Assembly: GCA_036320915.1 (NCBI GenBank)
Contig: JAXBDG010000016.1
Coordinates: forward strand, 496,001-560,000
Direction of reading: 5' to 3'
DNA length: 64,000 nucleotides
Source of the DNA: Linnemannia elongata
Lineage: Eukaryota > Mortierellomycota > Mortierellomycetes > Mortierellales > Mortierellaceae
Shown in pieces: positions 43,168 to 54,800 of this stretch (its first letter is position 1; each line of letters starts with the position of its first letter). Position numbers and translations under genes: made by a program. The notes below the pieces were generated by a model. That model ran no database searches, was not told where the DNA came from, and saw nothing but the letters and a program-made list of their open reading frames with translations.

Positions 43168-44976
43168 ATGACCTCCATTGCATCCCTCCCCCAGGAGATC
43201 CTCGACATCATCACCAACCAACTAACCACGACCCACCTCACAAATGCCGTCCTCGTCAACAAAGCCTGGTCCTCAACTTTCACACCCTCCCTCTGGCGCG
43301 AACTCTCCATCGTCAACAGAACCATCAAAGATTGCTTCCCCACCCTGGAATCCCGTGCCGCACTCATCCGGAACAGTTACCATATCCGTGCCGTCGAGAC
43401 CACAGATCCCGAGTTAGTCGTCTTCCTTGCATACCAGCATCCTTCTGTTACAAACCTGTCGTCGTTGACTTTGAGACTGAAGGAGCAACCGATGGCTTCT
43501 ACTACGCAGATTGTCCCGTCTACGGATATTACTGTGGCGGTTGAGAGCGCGCCGGAGGCGTCGGATGAGTATGGGAATGCGCCTGCGGTGATGCAGATAT
43601 TGTTGAAGAATCGAGAGTTGAGGGTGTTAAGGTTGGATGAAGGGTGTTTTTGGGGGAAGGATGGGAGGAGGAGTTGGTTTTCAGAGGTCGTGTCGGCTAT
43701 GTCTCCAATGTACTTGGAAAAGCTGGAGCTCTGTCTCCTCCCACACGATCGGTCCAGGGTCAACAACAGTAGCAACCAAGAAGGTATCAAGGGCCTTCAG
43801 GAGACCACGAATGTTGAACACTCCATGGTACCCTTTTCTATGCTGAAGGAGTTGAGCCTTACTGGAGGCCATAATGGGACGACAGACCCGGCATGCTTGG
43901 CGTTCTTGGTCCGGTGTCCTGAAGTAGAGAGGATCCGCCTCGACCACCTGGGTTTGATGATGATGAAAACTCTCCCTGTGCTCCTCCGGGCGATGTGTCC
44001 AAAGCTGCGCCGACTAGACTGGGTCAATTGCCACATGGGTTTGGACGGATCGATCGCGTACCTGTTGCAGTCGTCGAATTTGGGTTGGAAAGAGCTGCAT
44101 TTGCCGGCTATGCATTGGTTTGGGCCCAGAGCGTTATCAGCGTTGATGAAGAGTGCTGAGACGTTGGAAGTGCTGCAGATTGAGAGTGCGGGGGAGCTTG
44201 CGGGGAATGCGATGAATCTTGAGAGGAATGCGATGTTGGATCTGTTGTGTTCTGCAAAGAATCTGAGGCGTTTGGAAGGTGTTAAGGATGGAAAGAGGGA
44301 GACGTATACGAAGGAGATTACGGTCAATGCGCAGGATGCGTTTTTGGAACGTGTTGATGGTGGTAGTGATGTTGAGGGTCGGTCGTGGGTGGTGGGACCA
44401 TTGGTAGAGTACTTCCAGCTCCGGATTGAAGGTGTCCCTCGCCCAGACGTGCTGTACCGTCAAAGTGGTCGACCCCTTGGGATACGCTACACCACGCTCG
44501 AGCCTGGTCTCCGGTACGATGTCCAGAAATGGATCTACACTCAACTCGGCCGAATGACGAACCTCCAAGAACTAATCCTTGGTCAGATGGACTACAACCC
44601 AAAAGTCTTTTCAGAGTACGAGTTTGAGGAGGAAGAGGTTAAGAATCCGGTTCTGTTAGAGGAGAGGTTGTTGAAGGAAAGAGTTCATGCGTTCCATTAT
44701 TTGTCGTTGGAGTTTTCGTTGGAGAGTGGATTAGAGTTGTTGAGTGGGTTGAAGGAGTTGAGGGTGCTGGATGTGAGGATGACGGCGCATAATATTGGAG
44801 TTGAGGAACTGGAGTGGATGCACCAGAACTGGCCCAAGCTGGAAAGGATTAGGGGCTTGGAGAGTGAGAGGGGGTGGTCTGTTGATCGTGACGAGGGGAG
44901 GGAGTTCAAGGCTGGTGTTGATAGGTGGATGGCGGCCCATGCTAGTGGCATTGGGTCTTCATTTTACGCGTTATGA
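43168..44976 (+). CDS. F-box/LRR-like protein I (602 aa)
   Basis: Intronless. F-box SLPQEILDIITNQLTTTHLTNAVLVNKAW begins at residue 6. Family marks: LDEGCFWGKDG, LEKLELCLL, LKELSLTGG, CPEVERIRLDHLG, GWKELHLPAMHWFG, SAETLEVLQIES, LLCSAKNLRRLEG, VVGPLVEYFQLRIEGVPRPDVLYR, YTQLGRMTNLQELILG. The C-terminal block LEFSLESGLELLSGL...TAHNIGVEELEWMHQNW shares long stretches of DNA identity with pseudogene C2. Base use switches within the gene: C-rich codons at 43170-43450, G-rich at 43540-43680, so parts may have different histories. Confidence 0.87.
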   Translation: MTSIASLPQEILDIITNQLTTTHLTNAVLVNKAWSSTFTPSLWRELSIVNRTIKDCFPTLESRAALIRNSYHIRAVETTDPELVVFLAYQHPSVTNLSSLTLRLKEQPMASTTQIVPSTDITVAVESAPEASDEYGNAPAVMQILLKNRELRVLRLDEGCFWGKDGRRSWFSEVVSAMSPMYLEKLELCLLPHDRSRVNNSSNQEGIKGLQETTNVEHSMVPFSMLKELSLTGGHNGTTDPACLAFLVRCPEVERIRLDHLGLMMMKTLPVLLRAMCPKLRRLDWVNCHMGLDGSIAYLLQSSNLGWKELHLPAMHWFGPRALSALMKSAETLEVLQIESAGELAGNAMNLERNAMLDLLCSAKNLRRLEGVKDGKRETYTKEITVNAQDAFLERVDGGSDVEGRSWVVGPLVEYFQLRIEGVPRPDVLYRQSGRPLGIRYTTLEPGLRYDVQKWIYTQLGRMTNLQELILGQMDYNPKVFSEYEFEEEEVKNPVLLEERLLKERVHAFHYLSLEFSLESGLELLSGLKELRVLDVRMTAHNIGVEELEWMHQNWPKLERIRGLESERGWSVDRDEGREFKAGVDRWMAAHASGIGSSFYAL

Positions 44977-45154
44977 AACCGTGCCTGACTTTTTCAGGTG
45001 CAATAAAAAAGACGAAAAAGTGACAGGTGACCCTTTGCCATTTTCTCTCACTAGATGTCTCATCCCTTTCTCTGTTTTATTTCTTTCATACGCACGTTCT
45101 CATTCATTCACTTTCAACGACAACAACTTTCATTCCCTCCTCTCCCCCCAAGGA

Positions 45155-46963
45155 ATGGCGTCCTTCTTCTCCCTCCCCCAGGAAATCGTCGACCTCATCA
45201 TCCCCCACCTTACCCGAAAGGATTACGCATCCTGCGTCCTCGTCTCCCATGCCTGGTCCGACCTCTTCACACCCTCTCTCTATCGAACCATACAGATCGT
45301 CAAGGAACAAGGAAGAGCCTGCTTCAAGACCCCACAAGGCTGTACCGCCCTCGCCAAGAACAGACACCATATCCGAGAATTCGAAACGACTTTTCTCGAC
45401 TTTGTGTTCTTCCTCATCACAGGTCGACCTGTTATCACTAACCTAGTCTCGCTGACCATCCACCTCAAGGACCATCGCTTCTCGTCGTTGTCGTCCGATA
45501 GCAGGGGAGAGATAAAGGCGGATGTTCCCAAGAGCACTGTCTCCGCTGTAATCACGATCCTGAAGAATAATCCCGGTCTACGGTCGTTGAGTCTCGACAG
45601 GGGTTGCTTCCGTCACACCGACGATGAAGGCGGCTATGTGAACCTCATTACAGCATTTCCTACAACACGCCTCGAAAGACTTGAGCTCTTGTTTTCTGAT
45701 TCGATGGTAACCTTACAAGAACTAAGACTTGAGTCCACCGTTGGCACCATCGCAGTCGTTCAACAGTTTGTCGAAGGTTACAGAACGCTGGTGCCGCTCT
45801 ATTTGGGCCAGGAGCAGTTCCTTGCCTTGAAGGAGGTTGCCATTACCATGTCCGGCAATGATGGTGGTGGCAACCGTGGTGGTGCTAGAGGAGACTATAG
45901 GTACACTCCCATCTATTTGTTGTTCCTTCTCCGGTGTCCTAATGTGGAGAGGATTCGAATCGGTCGTATGGATGTCATGACCATGACATGTCTGTCAAAA
46001 CTCATCGAGACAGCATGTCCCAAATTAGATTGTCTGGAATGGACCTACTCCACGCTCAATAACGAGGAACCTATCGTGCTGCTGATGAGGGCAACGACTT
46101 TGGGTTGGAAAGAACTGAGGTTGCCGAGCATGGAAGCGTTCGGGATATTGGCATTGGAGGCGTTGTTGGAGACCAGTGTCGAGACATTGGAGGTGCTCAG
46201 GATCGAGAGTGCGGAGCGTCTTGGAAAGAACGATATCTTAAATCTGTTGAGTTCTGCGAGAAGGCTGAGGCGGTTGGAGGGGGCGAGCGATGGACAGGTT
46301 GTAGATTTTACAAAGGAGCTGTCTGTGGATGCGTACGCTGCCTATCAGGAATATATTGGTGGACAACGGGATCGGTCGTGGGTGTTGGGTCCGTCGATGG
46401 AGTACTTTCAGTTATCGATTGAACAGGTCCCGAGACCGGATGTTGTATCTCGACAGGGTGGGCAGGAACTGACAGTGCCTCAGTCGACTCGGGATCAAGA
46501 GTTGAGTTATGAGATCCAGAGATGGATCTATGTCCAATTGAGCAGGATGACGGGTCTGAAGGAGCTGATCCTCGGGAAACAGGATTTCCACCCAGACATA
46601 TTTGTTCGTTACAACCCTTCGTGGGTGTCGATGCACTCTATAGCGCTTGAGGAGAGATTGTTGGAGGATGGTATCCATTCATTCAATTACCTGTCGATGG
46701 AGTTTTCGTTGGAGAGCGGGTTGGAATTGCTGGAGGGGTTGAAAGAACTTCGGGTGTTGGATGTACGGAGGATTGCACATAATATTGGGGTTAAGGAACT
46801 GGATTGGATGCACAAGAATTGGCCCAAGCTGGAAAGTATTAAGGGTTTGGAGAATAGGAGGAGGTGGTCTGTTGATAGTGGCAATGAGAAGGAGTTCAAG
46901 GCTCGAGTCGATGAATGGTTGGATGCTCATCCTCGTGGCATTGGGTCTTCCTATTACCACTAG
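45155..46963 (+). CDS. F-box/LRR-like protein J (602 aa)
   Basis: Intronless. The start at 45155 (MASFFSLPQEIV) matches the family. The frame is open 120 codons further back, but that part overlaps the end of gene I in another frame and is not conserved. The F-box is followed by LDRGCFRHTDD, LERLELLF, a Gly-rich insertion (GNDGGGNRGGARGDY), CPNVERIRIGRMD, GWKELRLPSMEAFG, LLSSARRLRRLEG, WVLGPSMEYFQLSIEQVPRPDVVSR, YVQLSRMTGLKELILG, FSLESGLELLEGLKEL and IAHNIGVKELDWM. It ends AHPRGIGSSYYH. It lies 178 bp after gene I in the same direction, a tandem pair. Confidence 0.87.
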   Translation: MASFFSLPQEIVDLIIPHLTRKDYASCVLVSHAWSDLFTPSLYRTIQIVKEQGRACFKTPQGCTALAKNRHHIREFETTFLDFVFFLITGRPVITNLVSLTIHLKDHRFSSLSSDSRGEIKADVPKSTVSAVITILKNNPGLRSLSLDRGCFRHTDDEGGYVNLITAFPTTRLERLELLFSDSMVTLQELRLESTVGTIAVVQQFVEGYRTLVPLYLGQEQFLALKEVAITMSGNDGGGNRGGARGDYRYTPIYLLFLLRCPNVERIRIGRMDVMTMTCLSKLIETACPKLDCLEWTYSTLNNEEPIVLLMRATTLGWKELRLPSMEAFGILALEALLETSVETLEVLRIESAERLGKNDILNLLSSARRLRRLEGASDGQVVDFTKELSVDAYAAYQEYIGGQRDRSWVLGPSMEYFQLSIEQVPRPDVVSRQGGQELTVPQSTRDQELSYEIQRWIYVQLSRMTGLKELILGKQDFHPDIFVRYNPSWVSMHSIALEERLLEDGIHSFNYLSMEFSLESGLELLEGLKELRVLDVRRIAHNIGVKELDWMHKNWPKLESIKGLENRRRWSVDSGNEKEFKARVDEWLDAHPRGIGSSYYH

Positions 46964-49108
46964 CCACTTTTTGCGTTCTTGTAAAAAAAAGTTGGTACCT
47001 CCATAGTATGTCAATAGCTAGGTACATACCCGCCTTGCGTCATGTGTTTAAAATTACAATATTGCATTCCTTTTCCATTATTCTCTCTTGTTAACAACTT
47101 TTGCTCTCTCTCTCTCTCTCACCCTCTCTGTCATCTTTTGCTCCCTGCCCCTCCCCTGTTGCTACAACACCGCACAGACTACAAAATGACACAAAAGACA
47201 CAAAGACCACGATCTGTCCCTGATTCAACTTTTATGAAATTGAACACACCGAGTAGACAAAAAAAAAAGAAAAAGAGTGCTCACAAGGTTTATTTTCAGC
47301 AATGGATGTGATAATCGCAATGTGCGTATGTGGGATCGTGATGTGAGAGAGGACAAAAAGGCGGGGGGGAAGTGAGACTGGTAGGTAAAGAGAGCAAATG
47401 CATGGGCGTTTGTGAGGATGAGAGGATGAGAGGGTGAAAGGGAGGAAGGGGATGAGAGAGAGACATGGTGATATCAGGTCAGCCAGGGGTGGTCGATTGC
47501 ATACAGGAGCCAAGCTACCGAAGAGCAAAAAAAACAAAAAGGAGCAAAATGTCAACAATAAATGGGGGACATGTTTGTTGTAGTCAGAGAAACAAAAGAA
47601 ATGAAAAGGAGAAAGAGGAAAAGAAACAGGGTAGGGTTAAAGGGGGGGGGGTGAGGGGAGGATGGACGAGCAGTAAAAAATGTTTGAGGAATCGGAGGAA
47701 ACGGGGTCTTTCCTTACAACAACAAAAAATGAATCTAGGCGGTAAAAAAAGAGGGGAGTGAATGAAAGAAGCGAGGTAAAATGCCTCTTTTTTTCTTCCT
47801 TTCCTTTCGTCTTCTTATTTTCTTTGAAAGAGGTTTCTACAATTGACGCGTGGATGGCCTCATTTGTCTTCCTTTCTTCGTCCCTTCCTCTCGTCATATA
47901 GGACACACTATAACCAGATTTCACACCTTGAATGTCGATGGCATTCATGGAGGAAGGATCTCCGAGTGAAAAGTGTTCATTTAGGGTCAGGGGACAGGGG
48001 CAAAGGGAGGAAGGCGTAGTGTGAAGAGTTAATTAGGGCGTCTCTCGATTTAGAGTTTATTCCGCACTTCTTTTTTTCTATTCCTGCCCCAGGTGCGTTT
48101 AATTTCTTCCCGCGAAGGACCTACAGTGAATGGGACAGGTTTAAAAAAGCGTGCCACGTACAAATGCCCTGTCCTCTCTTCCCAGTCTGTCTGGAAGGAA
48201 GGAAGGAACGAATAATTGAGCCACGATGTGTGTGTCTGTGTCTGTGTGTGTATGTGAGCAGTGGGCATTGGGAAGAAGTAGACGGGGGAACAACAAACGG
48301 ATTGGATACCTTTCAGAGGATATGGTGAGTGGTCTGATAGGCAACAGCAACCATGCATCGGAGACCCATGAGGATACAGCATGGCTGTTTTTATTTATCT
48401 ATTTTTTTTTATTTTTTTTTTGTTCAGCGGGCGGGAAGAACAAAAGAAGAAGGATGAGAAAGAAAGAAGAAAAGAAGAAAGAAGAAGAGAGAACAGGCGA
48501 TTGTGCGCCATTGGTGAGTGTGTTTATCTTGTACCATTGATAGGTGAGTAGACTACAGTACTGAAAGTAAATAACAAAGAGGCAGAAATGGTCGAGTGAG
48601 TTGCTCTGGGTCCCCCTCACCTTCCTCCCCCCCGCTCGCTCTCGTTACTGCTCTCTTCTCTTCTTCCCATCGTCTGCCTGCCTGTCTGTCTGTCTGTCTG
48701 TCTGTTCGATGTGAGTGTAACTCTCACTCCACACACACGCCTTCTTTCTGTACCAATATCGATTTCAGTTCATTAATATCCCTTCTTAGTCGATTTATTT
48801 GGCCTATCACAGACGAGACAAGCAAAAGGCAGAAGACAAACAAAAGTCTCTGCCCTAACCATCGCCCACCTTTGCTTCCTCTTTGTATTCTTCTTCTTCT
48901 TCTTCTCTCATCATCCCCCTTCTTCCTTCACTTTTCCTTCTTCTTTTCTTTTCATTCAATCACTTCCTCACGCTCTTCTTTGTATTTACCCCTTCTTCCT
49001 CTCTTCTTGATCCATACCCACTCTTTTCTTTCTTCTTGACGCCCCATTCCTGTCACCTCTTCACTCCCTCTCTCTTGTACTCTACACTACTACTCCTTCT
49101 TACTCATC

Positions 49109-49139
<31 letters not shown>

Positions 49140-49660
49140 TGCTGCCATCCAAACCGTTGCATACTCACACCAAACACACCTTGTACACACTTCCTTTTTG
49201 TGTTTTGCTCCCTCTTTGCCATTCCAACGCCCACTCTCCACCGGAATACCATACTCGCTTCTCTTTTTTTTTTCTTTTTTTTCCTTTTGCTTTCCTATTT
49301 TTTGTTCTTTACATTGCTTTCCAACCGTCCACTTTTAACATCATCCTCTTCATTCCTACATAAACTACACCCTTCACTTTCCAATTGTCTGCATACTTTT
49401 ACTTGTTTCCACGAACACACTGACTTGGTCAGCAACAACATAAGCAACAGCAAAAACAACAACGACAACAAACAACGATAAACCTAGTGTGACCCTGCAA
49501 ACAAGCTCGCCCTTTTCTTTGCTAGTTCTCGTCCAACTCTACCCTCACCGACTCGGCTTTGTTCGCCTTGGCCAGTTGTCCCCTTTTTCCTCTTCATACC
49601 CAACCAGCATACATACCAACTACAACTATACCAACCGCCCTCTAATATCACAGAGACACG
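46964..49660. other. Long gene-poor stretch and pyrimidine-rich leader
   Basis: No supportable gene in 2.7 kb. A 42-codon ORF at 47184 (+) and ORFs on the minus strand near 47640-48380 have no recognisable motif. Simple repeats: CT-rich 47107-47120, a G-run near 47641, a CTGT repeat at about 48679-48705 and a CA repeat at 49108-49137. From 48600 the DNA is strongly pyrimidine-rich, probably promoter and long leader of the NIPA gene. Confidence 0.55.
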
Positions 49661-52600
49661 ATGACGGTAACGAGTAGCGCCTTCCTAGACTTTGTTATCG
49701 GGTTTGGGGTCTCGCTGATCGCCTCGGTCATGAACGCCGCAGGACTCAACTTGCTGAAACTCGACCACGTCCGCAACAGCGCATTATCCACAGAACGGCA
49801 ACGCAACGAGTGTGGGCGGCCCATGTGGCATATCGGACTCTATCTCTATATTGCCAGTCAGCTTGCTGGAAGTACTATCGCCTTGAGTAAGTTTCTTTTG
49901 TTGAAGTGGTCTTTTATGTCTGGAGACTGGTTGTTTTTTTTTGTCGTTATGTTCTTGTGTATTTGTCAATGGTCGTCTGTGTGCCTGGATGTTCTTGTGT
50001 TTGGTTCAATTTGAATTATTTTTCCTATTTGTGCGCCAAGCAAACAATAGCGACAGCAACAGCAGTCGACTTTCCTCACCCACTACACCGAACAACAGCA
50101 CCATGAGCACAATAGCAATACACCACACCACAATCGACATTGAACATTGTCTCTTCAGACATACAGCACCATGGCTAGATACACTTTACCGACTCAAACC
50201 AGACACAACCACCAAATCAATGAACATACTCTCTCCATTACACCATATTACTTTGCTTTTCATACTACAAGTCGGAGAGGATCCTCTCCTTTTCCATTTC
50301 CTCATTTTCCTTTCTATTGACCCTAATACTTCCTCCCTCACAAGAGAGCTGCATGCAAAGAACTAATCATCGATCATCTCATATATCATATGTATGATCC
50401 CCTATCTTTTTCTCCTTACGAAAATAGATTTCTTAAAGACTCAATGGGTAGCGCCTTTGGGTTCGATTGCCTTGATCTTCAACTTTGTATTTGCCAAGAT
50501 CCTGGTCGGGACACAAATCACACGGCAGGACGTCTACGGAACCGTCGTCGTCATGGCCTCCGTCGTTTGGATCGTCGTCTTTGGCGGCATGAACTCGAGC
50601 GGCGATATTGAAGAGAGAATGACACTCACGGATTTAAAGATGCTCTTTGCCAGGATCGTCTTCATTATCTACTTCTCGGTCCTCAACGGCATCATTTTTG
50701 CCTTCCTTGGATTGGGAATGTATGCCTATTGGGCCATCTCGCTCGACGACGAATCGGGACAGCTGAGAAAGAACATGAAAGCAAGGTTAACCCAGTTGCT
50801 TGGAACCAACCGCTTTGCAAGGGCCTCAGGATTGACGCTGGAGGGCGATGAAGGTCTTGCGGCGGAGGCAAGAGATCAAAGGCTAAAGAAGGTGGTAGCC
50901 ATGATCTTTTCGGCCTGTGGTGGACTCTTGGCCAGTGAGACGCTGCTGTTGGCCAAGAGTGGTGTCAAGTTGATCACCTCGACCCTTGCTGGAGATAACC
51001 AGTTCACGGACTATCTCAGCTACTTTATCCTCTTTGTCCTCGTCTTCACCGCCATTCTCCAGGTAAGACAGAAAAAGAACTCGACTTGCAGGATATGCTA
51101 TTTCGCCCTTTTGCTGCTTATACCAATCTGCATATGGTTCATAAGAGGACAAAAAGTGGGACAATTGGAACTCATTTATTATTTTTGTACGTCCGATTAG
51201 GTGTACTGTCTTAACACGGGACTGAAGCTGTACGATTCTGTCTTGGTCGTGCCTACATTCTATGGATTTTACACGGCGTTTGGACTCATCAACTCGACCA
51301 TCTACCTTAACCAGTTGGGCGACTATGAACCTTGGGTCTTGCTCCTGGTCCTCCTTGGTATCGGTGCTCTGATTTATGGTGTCAAGATGCTCAGCGCACC
51401 TAAGCCTGATCCCAACTCGGCAGGAGACCCGCTCTCATCCCTCGACAATGTCTATGACGATGATGATGAGGACTCGCATGAGATGGAACAAAGGAGCAAG
51501 CACAACAAGGCGGGCGAGGCGGGCGACAGTAACAACGGCAATATGGATGGTTCTATGGGCAAAAAGTCCAAAAAGATGGTGTCCCTCAAGAAGAAGAAGT
51601 CTTCCCGTCGTCAGAGTCACCGTGGTATGGACGAAGAGAACGGAGATGTGCCCTCGGTCTATGGAAGCCAGCGCGGAATGTTGGATGATGAGGGTATGAG
51701 CACCTTCAGCGGTACCTCTCATACGACACGAGGACGTGGAACCAGTTTCACCAGCAAGTCCAGTTTCCAGTCGGATCCCTTCAGGACACCCAAGGATAAC
51801 CGATCGATTCACGAAGGTTTTGCGGCTGGAGGAAACCGGATGTCACTTACTCAACAGGCACCTACACATGTTTTGGTGGACACGACTGAGGACTTGAACG
51901 ACTCTGAGGATGATGACAGGGATATCCGGAGACAAGCTGAGGCGGATGCGGCGGAACGCGAAAAAATGCGTCGACAGAGTGTTCTCCAGTCGTCCCTCAA
52001 CATCCTGACGATGCATGAGAAGTCTCGCATGGAATCTAACAACAGTCAACAACAGCCTCCCAGGATTGATACTTCGTCGTCTACTACTGCTGCTGATGCA
52101 AGCAAGGCAACGAGACGACAGTCAAAGAGGATGTCGACGGCGGCGGCGGCCGGTATGATGTCTCCTAGTCAGTTCCGGGCACATTTCACTAATGGACAGT
52201 TGCAGGATGATGAGGAGGAAGGTGCCGATGAGCTTGGTGATATTTCAAGGAGTCAGATGTCGTCGTTCTCTTCAGGACCTGGACATCCCGGACAAACACA
52301 ACAGCAAGGAGGAGCAATAAGGGGTCACTCTGTGCGCTGGTCGACAGGGAGCTCCAAGATTGATCAGGTCTTTGAGGATCTAAACCCTTTCAAGGTCCTC
52401 AAGCGGGACTCGTTCGTTGGAGGTGCTGCAAGCGCAGGAAGTACAACGTCTGCCACTACAGCAACTGGGGTGGTAACGACATCGTCGTCGGTCCCTTCGT
52501 CACCTCATCCTGGATCCTCTGGAAGTCGTCGTCCTGCTGGTCAGAGCCACGGTCGCCAGGATTCGTTCTCGGGTCTACCCTCGGAGTGGGATGTGCCCGG

Positions 52601-53096
52601 CCGGAAGAAGCGGCACTCGATGTTGTTTGGTGAGGCCGGTCGGTCTGCATCATCGTCTTCAATCACAGGGGGTGACGGAACAACTACACCACCTTCTGGA
52701 TCCTTGAGTCGGTCTAACTCAATGAACAATGGATCTGGCGCTGGTGTCGGTGTCGCTGCATCAAGTGGATTTGCACCTTTCTCGCCCGGTGAGAAGTTGA
52801 TCCCGAGCGCGTTGGGCGGCGACGGCGAGGCGGCACCGTCGCCAAGGACGTCGAGGATCATGTCATCCCCTGAGATCCAGTTGGGTGGTATGGCTGCGAC
52901 CTTTGCGGCCATGGGATATCAACCAGAGGCGACTGGGGATGTTGTTGAAGGACGGTTCGTTGGGCAGGAGTCTTCTTCCGCTTCTTCGACAACGACAACG
53001 ACATACAATCGCCATTACTTTACGGGCAAGCCTCAACAACAACCGACCGTTGCTGTGGGAGCTGCCACTGCGTCTTCGTCGGCTGGTCTGGCGTAA
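49661..53096 (+). CDS. NIPA-type magnesium transporter with long disordered tail (3 exons, 918 aa)
   Basis: Exons: 49661-49886, 50428-51062 and 51201-53096. Introns of 541 and 138 bp join in phase. The first 380 residues hold about nine hydrophobic helices of the NIPA family (drug/metabolite transporter fold, Mg2+ transport): FVIGFGVSLIASVMNAAGLN, WHIGLYLYIASQLAGS, VAPLGSIALIFNFVFAK, VYGTVVVMASVVWIVVFGG, then YCLNTGLKLYDSVLVVPTFYGFYTAFGLI, equivalent to [21 protein letters not shown] of human NIPA2. A loop of about 80 residues lies between the middle helices. The last 540 residues are Ser/Thr/Gly-rich with K/R clusters (KKSKKMVSLKKKKSSRRQS) and are probably phosphorylated. The gene converges on the SKN1/KRE6-like gene. 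Confidence 0.82.
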
Positions 53097-53339
53097 AACC
53101 CCCCCCCCCCCCCAAAAAAAAATAAAAACTTGCTGCTACCTTTTTTTTTTCCTCCTCTTCGCATTACTCAAAACCCTATTGTGCAAACACGCACACAAAT
53201 AAGAGAAGCATACAATATATTCATTACATGATGTGTATGTAGATGACAGATATTTTATTAGATAACAAAATGAAAGGAAAGATCATGTTTTACAAGGCGC
53301 AGAAAATATGTTTTTTTTTTTTTTTTTTTTTTTTTTTTG
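53097..53339. other. Convergent 3' region
   Basis: A C-run (about 53099-53113), an A-run, and a T-tract at about 53311-53338 next to the SKN1/KRE6-like stop. Probably 3' UTRs and poly(A) sites. Confidence 0.5.
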
Positions 53340-54758
53340 TTAAGCGGTGTAGCTAACCTCGGCCCAGGTCCTAACACCAGGATCCGAATACACGCGCGGG
53401 TGTGCACGGATATACTCTGCCGTTGGGTGGTCGATTGGATCACACGACAACCATTCACCCTTACTCTTTCCATTTCCTTCAACTTGACGGGGCTGGTAGA
53501 GTCGAATATAATCAACCTTCATGACCGCCGGGAACTGTAACTCGGGGTCGAGGAGGAGTTCTTCTTGGAGGAGACCGAGGCTGAGGACGATCGACATGGG
53601 CTCTTGTGGGATGGTTGTTGTTGGAGGGAGCGTCGTTGCGTCCTTGTACCAGGCGTCATCTTTAGAGTAGGAAGAGGAAGAGGGGGATTGGTGCAGGTGG
53701 AGGAGGGAGTGGGAGGTGCTGAGGAGTGGGGGGTGGCGGATGGAGTTTAGTGAGAATTGGATGTATGCGTCTTCGTCTCCTGATCCAGAAGTGAGGGGGG
53801 TGGAGGAAGAAGAAGTGGTGTTGAAGGTGGTGGCGTCGCCTGGCCAGTACTCAAGACCGACTTTTATGAACTCGTCGACCCTATCCTGGCTGCTGGTGGT
53901 GGTGTCGACAGATGAAGACGAAAAGAAGCGGCTGTCGATAGGTTGGATCCATTGAGGTGTTGAGGTTTCTACTACCACTGTTGAGGTGATATTGGATCCG
54001 TTGGTTGTCAAAGAAGAGGAGGAGGAGGATGAAGTGAGTTTGACGGAGGATATCGCAATACTCTGTCGAGGCGCACTATTCCCACTACTACTGCTACTCC
54101 TACCACCACCGCCAGTAACTCTCCCACTCCCAAAAGCAGCCGCATCGACAGTGACGCGACTGCCACCCAACCTCTGCTTCTCCAACACCATCAGTGTCTC
54201 GCCTTGACTCACTCCTTGGCCCTCCCCGTCCTCTTGCTGCTGCTGTTGTAATTGTTGACGCTTCTTGATCCTATGATACTCTCTTCTCTGCAAAACCCGG
54301 GGAGGGGTCTGTTGTAAGACCTGGATCGCACGCTTTTGAGCCTCCAGGGCCTCTGAGTTCATTTTTACGCCATAGTGGGTTTCTAGGAGAGTCATCTCCG
54401 GGGCTCCACGACTCTTGAGGCCCAATGTGGCATCAGTGGTGGATGAGCAGCCGTTCAGTCTTTGGACCGTGGAGTTGGTTGAGGTGGGGTTGCACTGGGT
54501 AGAAGAGGAGAAAGGGTAGACACCGTCCATGGAGGCGGAATACCCGTACCGTGCCAAGTTTCCAAGGACGAATACTCGTGGTTTGAGTCCTGCTTTTGTT
54601 GGACTACCTGGGAGACTCACCGCCACTAAAAGAGGTTCGTTGTGAAAAGAAGAAAAAAAAATGTGAGTTTGGTTGTATAACCTTTTTTTCGTGTTTTGCA
54701 GCATAAAAAATTTTCGTAGCCAGGACAGGAAACGCTGACACAATGCCAATGCCAATAC

Positions 54759-54800
<42 letters not shown>

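Noticed and set aside
44795..45154. Upstream extension of F-box J by 120 codons
   Set aside because: It overlaps the 3' end of F-box I in another frame and is not conserved in other copies.
47637..48382. Minus-strand frames between F-box J and the NIPA gene
   Set aside because: Composition is driven by simple repeats, and there are no motifs.
49487..49660. Frame starting at 49489 as an upstream exon of the NIPA gene
   Set aside because: The sequence is CT-rich leader, and the NIPA N-terminus is complete from 49661.
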